Shown piece after piece: positions 7,001 to 8,063 of a DNA stretch of 8,063 nucleotides; the first letter of the stretch is position 1; every line of letters starts with the position of its first letter. The DNA is taken from assembly GCA_021802185.1 (NCBI GenBank), contig JAKAAV010000084.1, forward strand, positions 1-8,063, in the 5' to 3' direction. The translations under genes and the position numbers were made by a program. Under the pieces are notes generated by a model that made no database searches, had not been told where the DNA came from, and was given only the letters and a program-made list of their open reading frames with translations. The stretch comes from Chloroflexota bacterium (GTDB lineage Bacteria > Chloroflexota > Limnocylindria > Limnocylindrales > CSP1-4).

Positions 7001-7600
7001 ACACGCGATCAGGTACTGGACGCCTTGTGGCCAGATACGAACCCCGAACCGGCTCTGAATAGTCTCAATCAGACGCTTTACTTCCTCCGGAGGGACATAG
7101 ATCCTTCCTACGACGACGACTTCTCAGTGCAGTACGTTCACTTCGAGTCGGATCTCGTCTGGCTCGACGCGGAGCTCGTACTCGCTGAGAGCTCGGAATT
7201 CCACACGCGTGCGGCCAACGCTCTTGAGCGCCCACATGGACTCGACGAGTCCTTGGGCGTTGTCCGACTCTATCGAGGGCGTTTCGCGCCGGAGTTCGAA
7301 TACGAAGAGTGGGCGACAGGCTGGCGGGAGCTGCTACATGGGCAGTTCCTCCACCTTGCCGAGACCTCTGTCGCGCAGTTGATCGCGGAGGAACGCCTGG
7401 CGGAGGCGGCTGAGGTTGCGGTACGAGTGCTCGCGATCGACCCGGAGGCGGAGTACATGGAGCGCGAGCTCATATGGCTGTACGGGACGTTGGGCGCTCG
7501 AGCGGCAGCGGCTGAGCAGTACGGCCACTACGCGGAGGTACAGCGAGGTGAGTATGGGGTTGAGCCGCCGACCCTCGAGGAGATGACCGCGGCCAGGTAG
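4031..7600 (+). CDS. MalT-like STAND ATPase with C-terminal winged helix and BTAD domain
   Basis: This frame encodes 1189 residues. The N-terminal P-loop module has Walker A ETGFGKTT (139-146), Walker B TMLILDDYH (226-234), an LSRRPP sensor-like segment (262-267), EGWAAGLQLL (320-329) and the YHPLMREFLERRL motif (430-442), all typical of MalT-type STAND ATPases. Residues about 500-900 are alpha-helical and TPR-like. The C-terminus lacks a LuxR helix-turn-helix. Instead it has an OmpR-like winged helix (about 948-1035, with RDQVLDALWPD) and a BTAD domain (about 1050-1180, with LYRGRFAPEF and EYMERELIWLY), as in SARP activators. It is probably a ligand- and ATP-controlled transcriptional activator in the cytoplasm; the signal is unknown. 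The start is uncertain. Family similarity begins near residue 96 (VEPYPVSRAKVTPPPL), so ATG 4262 or GTG 4316 may be the true start; none has a good ribosome binding site. Third-position GC falls in the 3' half. Confidence 0.88.
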   Translation: MPDREPPRESPSQSAVAVRLPVRAFGDEASSAGVRDGPGGPGFVEEASRGDRQIDSTLVPAPRRPGVEFGRPRLVPVMAIPTAARPLLPSAGERTVEPYPVSRAKVTPPPLRDATLSRDRLLDWLERHAHRRCITVAAETGFGKTTLLTDFSRRAPMPCLWYRLDPGDCDPVSFVNYVVAAVREIEPGFGARTLGLLSDVLTAQPTTDLVVSTLVAELSALGDRSTMLILDDYHVIDDDPRARALVTRLLADAPDRMSFVLLSRRPPKLALGRLVAQGEAPRLGADDLRFSTDETERLFRDIYHQPLETEVLRQVEERTEGWAAGLQLLHSSIRGRSPRDVRAFVRRISGAEGDLYDYLAEEVMNELAPEIQRFLTYTSILDDVRIELATAIFAADDPPPAADEVQAWANVGYQAGLMARHSNLSSSRRYHPLMREFLERRLQQLVTPDELRGMHLRVAQAAEASDWLTSCRHYIKADHEADALRVLLANVAKVLGSGQWGEGASLARTLRASDDDARIAVILAREDIYAGRIREGLARLERFNLADLDGQSRGLVVLARMHALWWLAQAGRIIDLLDEASNDANIPGEHAPLIAGLRTLVAASRDGSLARAAEHLEALVRSLDASELPFYAAITYHNLLEVRLAQGRYEPALAAGYRAIELFRQVPHEPDEAASTHLSLARTLAEMGRWSEVEAELRPGTDAAGIGRPERLMEAVGLLAKVGDVARAEALLRQVDEGDPQDVERIWYQRQLNGARLALATQNPERALSLVPSTLDGIHVSSVAGWVQWLTERSEALIVVGRDEEAIETVAQARHLAERQGADAYRAKLRVLTELAARRQLTTDVLAQASQMDILSCADAIAERLDLVPDGAGPILTSIQQWPARWLPLLRVAIRHPARPNVIRAARLLDEFGELDDVRSLRALAKSKIRGLRGTDLGRGLARRRSPRLQVSDLGRVSFAVGLRSVDIASIRRRAAGLLCYLLTRKNQLATRDQVLDALWPDTNPEPALNSLNQTLYFLRRDIDPSYDDDFSVQYVHFESDLVWLDAELVLAESSEFHTRAANALERPHGLDESLGVVRLYRGRFAPEFEYEEWATGWRELLHGQFLHLAETSVAQLIAEERLAEAAEVAVRVLAIDPEAEYMERELIWLYGTLGARAAAAEQYGHYAEVQRGEYGVEPPTLEEMTAAR

Positions 7601-7613
7601 GCAATGATGCGTA

Positions 7614-7643
7614 TTGACCCACTTGCGCGCGGCCTCCTATAGT
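7614..7643 (+). promoter_or_regulatory. Strong promoter for the small RNA (TTGACC - 18 - TATAGT)
   Basis: TTGACC at 7614-7619 and TATAGT at 7638-7643 each match five of six consensus bases, with an 18-base spacer. The promoter begins 13 bases after the regulator's stop codon. The start site should be close to 7649-7651, which is where the first hairpin of the predicted RNA begins. Confidence 0.7.
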
Positions 7644-7648
7644 CCGGG

Positions 7649-7785
7649 CACCTCTTGGTACTTCGGTACTCCGAGGCAGGTGTCAAGACGCTCGGAACGC
7701 GCTGAAGCCTCACCTGAATTGGGCACTTTGGGTGAGTGCTGAGCGAGTAGTGCAACCGACCGACGGCAACGTCCGGTCGGTTTTC
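7649..7785 (+). ncRNA. Predicted structured small RNA or attenuator leader, family not recognised
   Basis: Between the promoter at 7614-7643 and the terminator at 7754-7784 lie about 105 bases without a meaningful ORF that fold into two hairpins. Hairpin 1 starts at the predicted first base. CACCT (7649-7653) pairs with AGGTG (7678-7682), CTTGG (7654-7658) with CCGAG (7671-7675), and TAC with GTA around a UUCG tetraloop (7662-7665). Hairpin 2 is closed by CGCTC (7689-7693) with GAGCG (7741-7745), enclosing AGCCTCACC (7706-7714) with GGTGAG-T-GCT (7731-7740). The terminator forms the third stem. It lacks the conserved bases of SRP RNA, T-box leaders and the common riboswitches I could compare from memory. 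It could be a stand-alone small RNA or a terminating leader for the ORF at 7898. Confidence 0.6.
7754..7784 (+). terminator. Intrinsic (Rho-independent) terminator
   Basis: AACCGACCGACG (7754-7765) pairs with CGTcCGGTCGGTT (7770-7782; one bulged C at 7773) around a GCAA tetraloop, giving 12 pairs. It is followed by TTTTCGTGT. This is the clearest intrinsic terminator in the window. A second very stable hairpin, CGTGTC-TTCG-GGCACG (7785-7800), follows immediately. Confidence 0.85.
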
Positions 7786-7897
7786 GTGTCTTCGGGCACG
7801 AGGGCCGCCAAACGAGCGTAGGTGGCTGCAACATGATCAAGTCCTGGTAGGCAACGTCGTTGGACTTCGGCGTGGAGCCGATTGACGAGGCGCGGAC

Positions 7898-7984
7898 ATG
7901 CGTGAGTCAGCATCGCGGGCGCTTGTCCTCTTGACATTGCTCGCCATCATCATCGGAGGTGGAGCCGGGGTTCGGCCCCTCTAG
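7898..7984 (+). CDS. 28-residue hydrophobic small protein or broken secreted-protein start
   Basis: The ORF starts at ATG 7898, seven bases after GAGG (7887-7890), a good ribosome binding site. The product begins with charged residues (MRESASR), then a hydrophobic run (ALVLLTLLAIIIGGGAGV), and ends RPL before TAG at 7982-7984. This looks like a single membrane segment or a signal peptide. After the TAG the same frame continues open for the remaining 26 codons to the window edge with Ala/Ser-rich codons (VLARSASADASARPWAV). The gene could therefore be a secreted protein interrupted by a stop codon, or a real small membrane protein. No promoter is visible between the terminator at 7784 and this ORF. 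Confidence 0.35.
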   Translation: MRESASRALVLLTLLAIIIGGGAGVRPL

Positions 7985-8063
7985 GTGCTCGCTCGGTCGG
8001 CATCGGCCGACGCTTCCGCGAGGCCTTGGGCTGTTACCAACGAGAGTCTGACCGCTTGTCTAG
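7985..8063 (+). other. Open frame to the right edge, no supported gene
   Basis: After the TAG the frame of the small ORF is open to the edge. The sequence also contains a perfect six-pair hairpin GTCGGC (7996-8001) with GCCGAC (8006-8011) around ATCG. Nothing else can be supported here. The remainder of the non-coding tail (7801-7897) shows only a short hairpin TCGGC/GCCGA (7867-7871 with 7877-7881) and a five-codon ATG ORF at 7833. Confidence 0.3.

Noticed and set aside
7681..7686. Reverse-strand TTGACA inside the small RNA
   Set aside because: No acceptable -10 lies 16-18 bases further on the reverse strand and no gene follows in that direction.
7593..7854. Near-perfect 12-base direct repeat CC(A/T)GGTAGGCAA at 7593-7604 and 7843-7854 flanking the small RNA
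   Set aside because: One 11/12 match within about 460 bases is compatible with chance. There is no integrase, inverted repeat or target duplication pattern around it, so I do not call an attachment site.
7961..7981. GGGGTTCGGCCCC resembling a tRNA T arm
   Set aside because: The loop is too short and no acceptor, D or anticodon arm is found at the right distances. The stretch is part of the small ORF.
1..8063. CRISPR array, insertion sequence, prophage or defence-island genes
   Set aside because: I found no regularly spaced repeats, no transposase or integrase, and no Cas or toxin-antitoxin products on either strand.

Overview
The window is a high-GC bacterial chromosomal segment (about 65-70% GC in the lines I counted). 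It holds ordinary housekeeping genes on the left and a large signalling regulator plus an RNA-rich non-coding tail on the right. The gene set fits Chloroflexota (possibly a Limnocylindria-like lineage) better than Actinobacteria. The pointers are a LexA with a Gram-positive-type SOS box, a CxxC-x17-CxxC zinc-ribbon protein, and a very long MalT-like ATPase fused to a C-terminal BTAD/SARP module. The phylum is inference; no rRNA is present.

Left part (1-1427): on the minus strand, a DUF1232 membrane-type protein runs into the start of rplI (ribosomal protein L9), with a 4-base GTGA overlap; rplI leaves the window. Divergently on the plus strand lies lexA. Its promoter (TTGACA, 17-base spacer, TACGCT) carries a LexA box between the -35 and -10, so SOS autoregulation is close to readable from the sequence.

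Middle (1428-3942): dnaB (replicative helicase) follows lexA after a 259-base gap that contains three DnaA-box-like nonamers. After dnaB come a small double zinc-ribbon protein with its own promoter and a strikingly structured leader, a strong GC hairpin, and a 67-residue dodecin of the type lacking the flavin-stacking tryptophan.

Right part (3943-8063): one giant gene encodes a STAND ATPase of MalT type, with a TPR-like middle and a C-terminal winged helix plus BTAD. Its 3' half is visibly less GC-rich than its 5' half. Immediately after its stop codon there is a good sigma70-type promoter, about 130 bases that fold into two hairpins, and a textbook intrinsic terminator. This is a probable small non-coding RNA or attenuated leader and the most interesting undescribed item here. 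About 115 bases beyond the terminator is a 28-codon ORF with a good ribosome binding site encoding a hydrophobic, signal-peptide-like segment. It ends at TAG, but its frame stays open to the window edge.

Functionally, lexA, dnaB and rplI are core information-processing genes that need not form one operon. The zinc-ribbon protein, dodecin and STAND regulator look like independent single-gene units, to judge from the hairpins and gaps between them.
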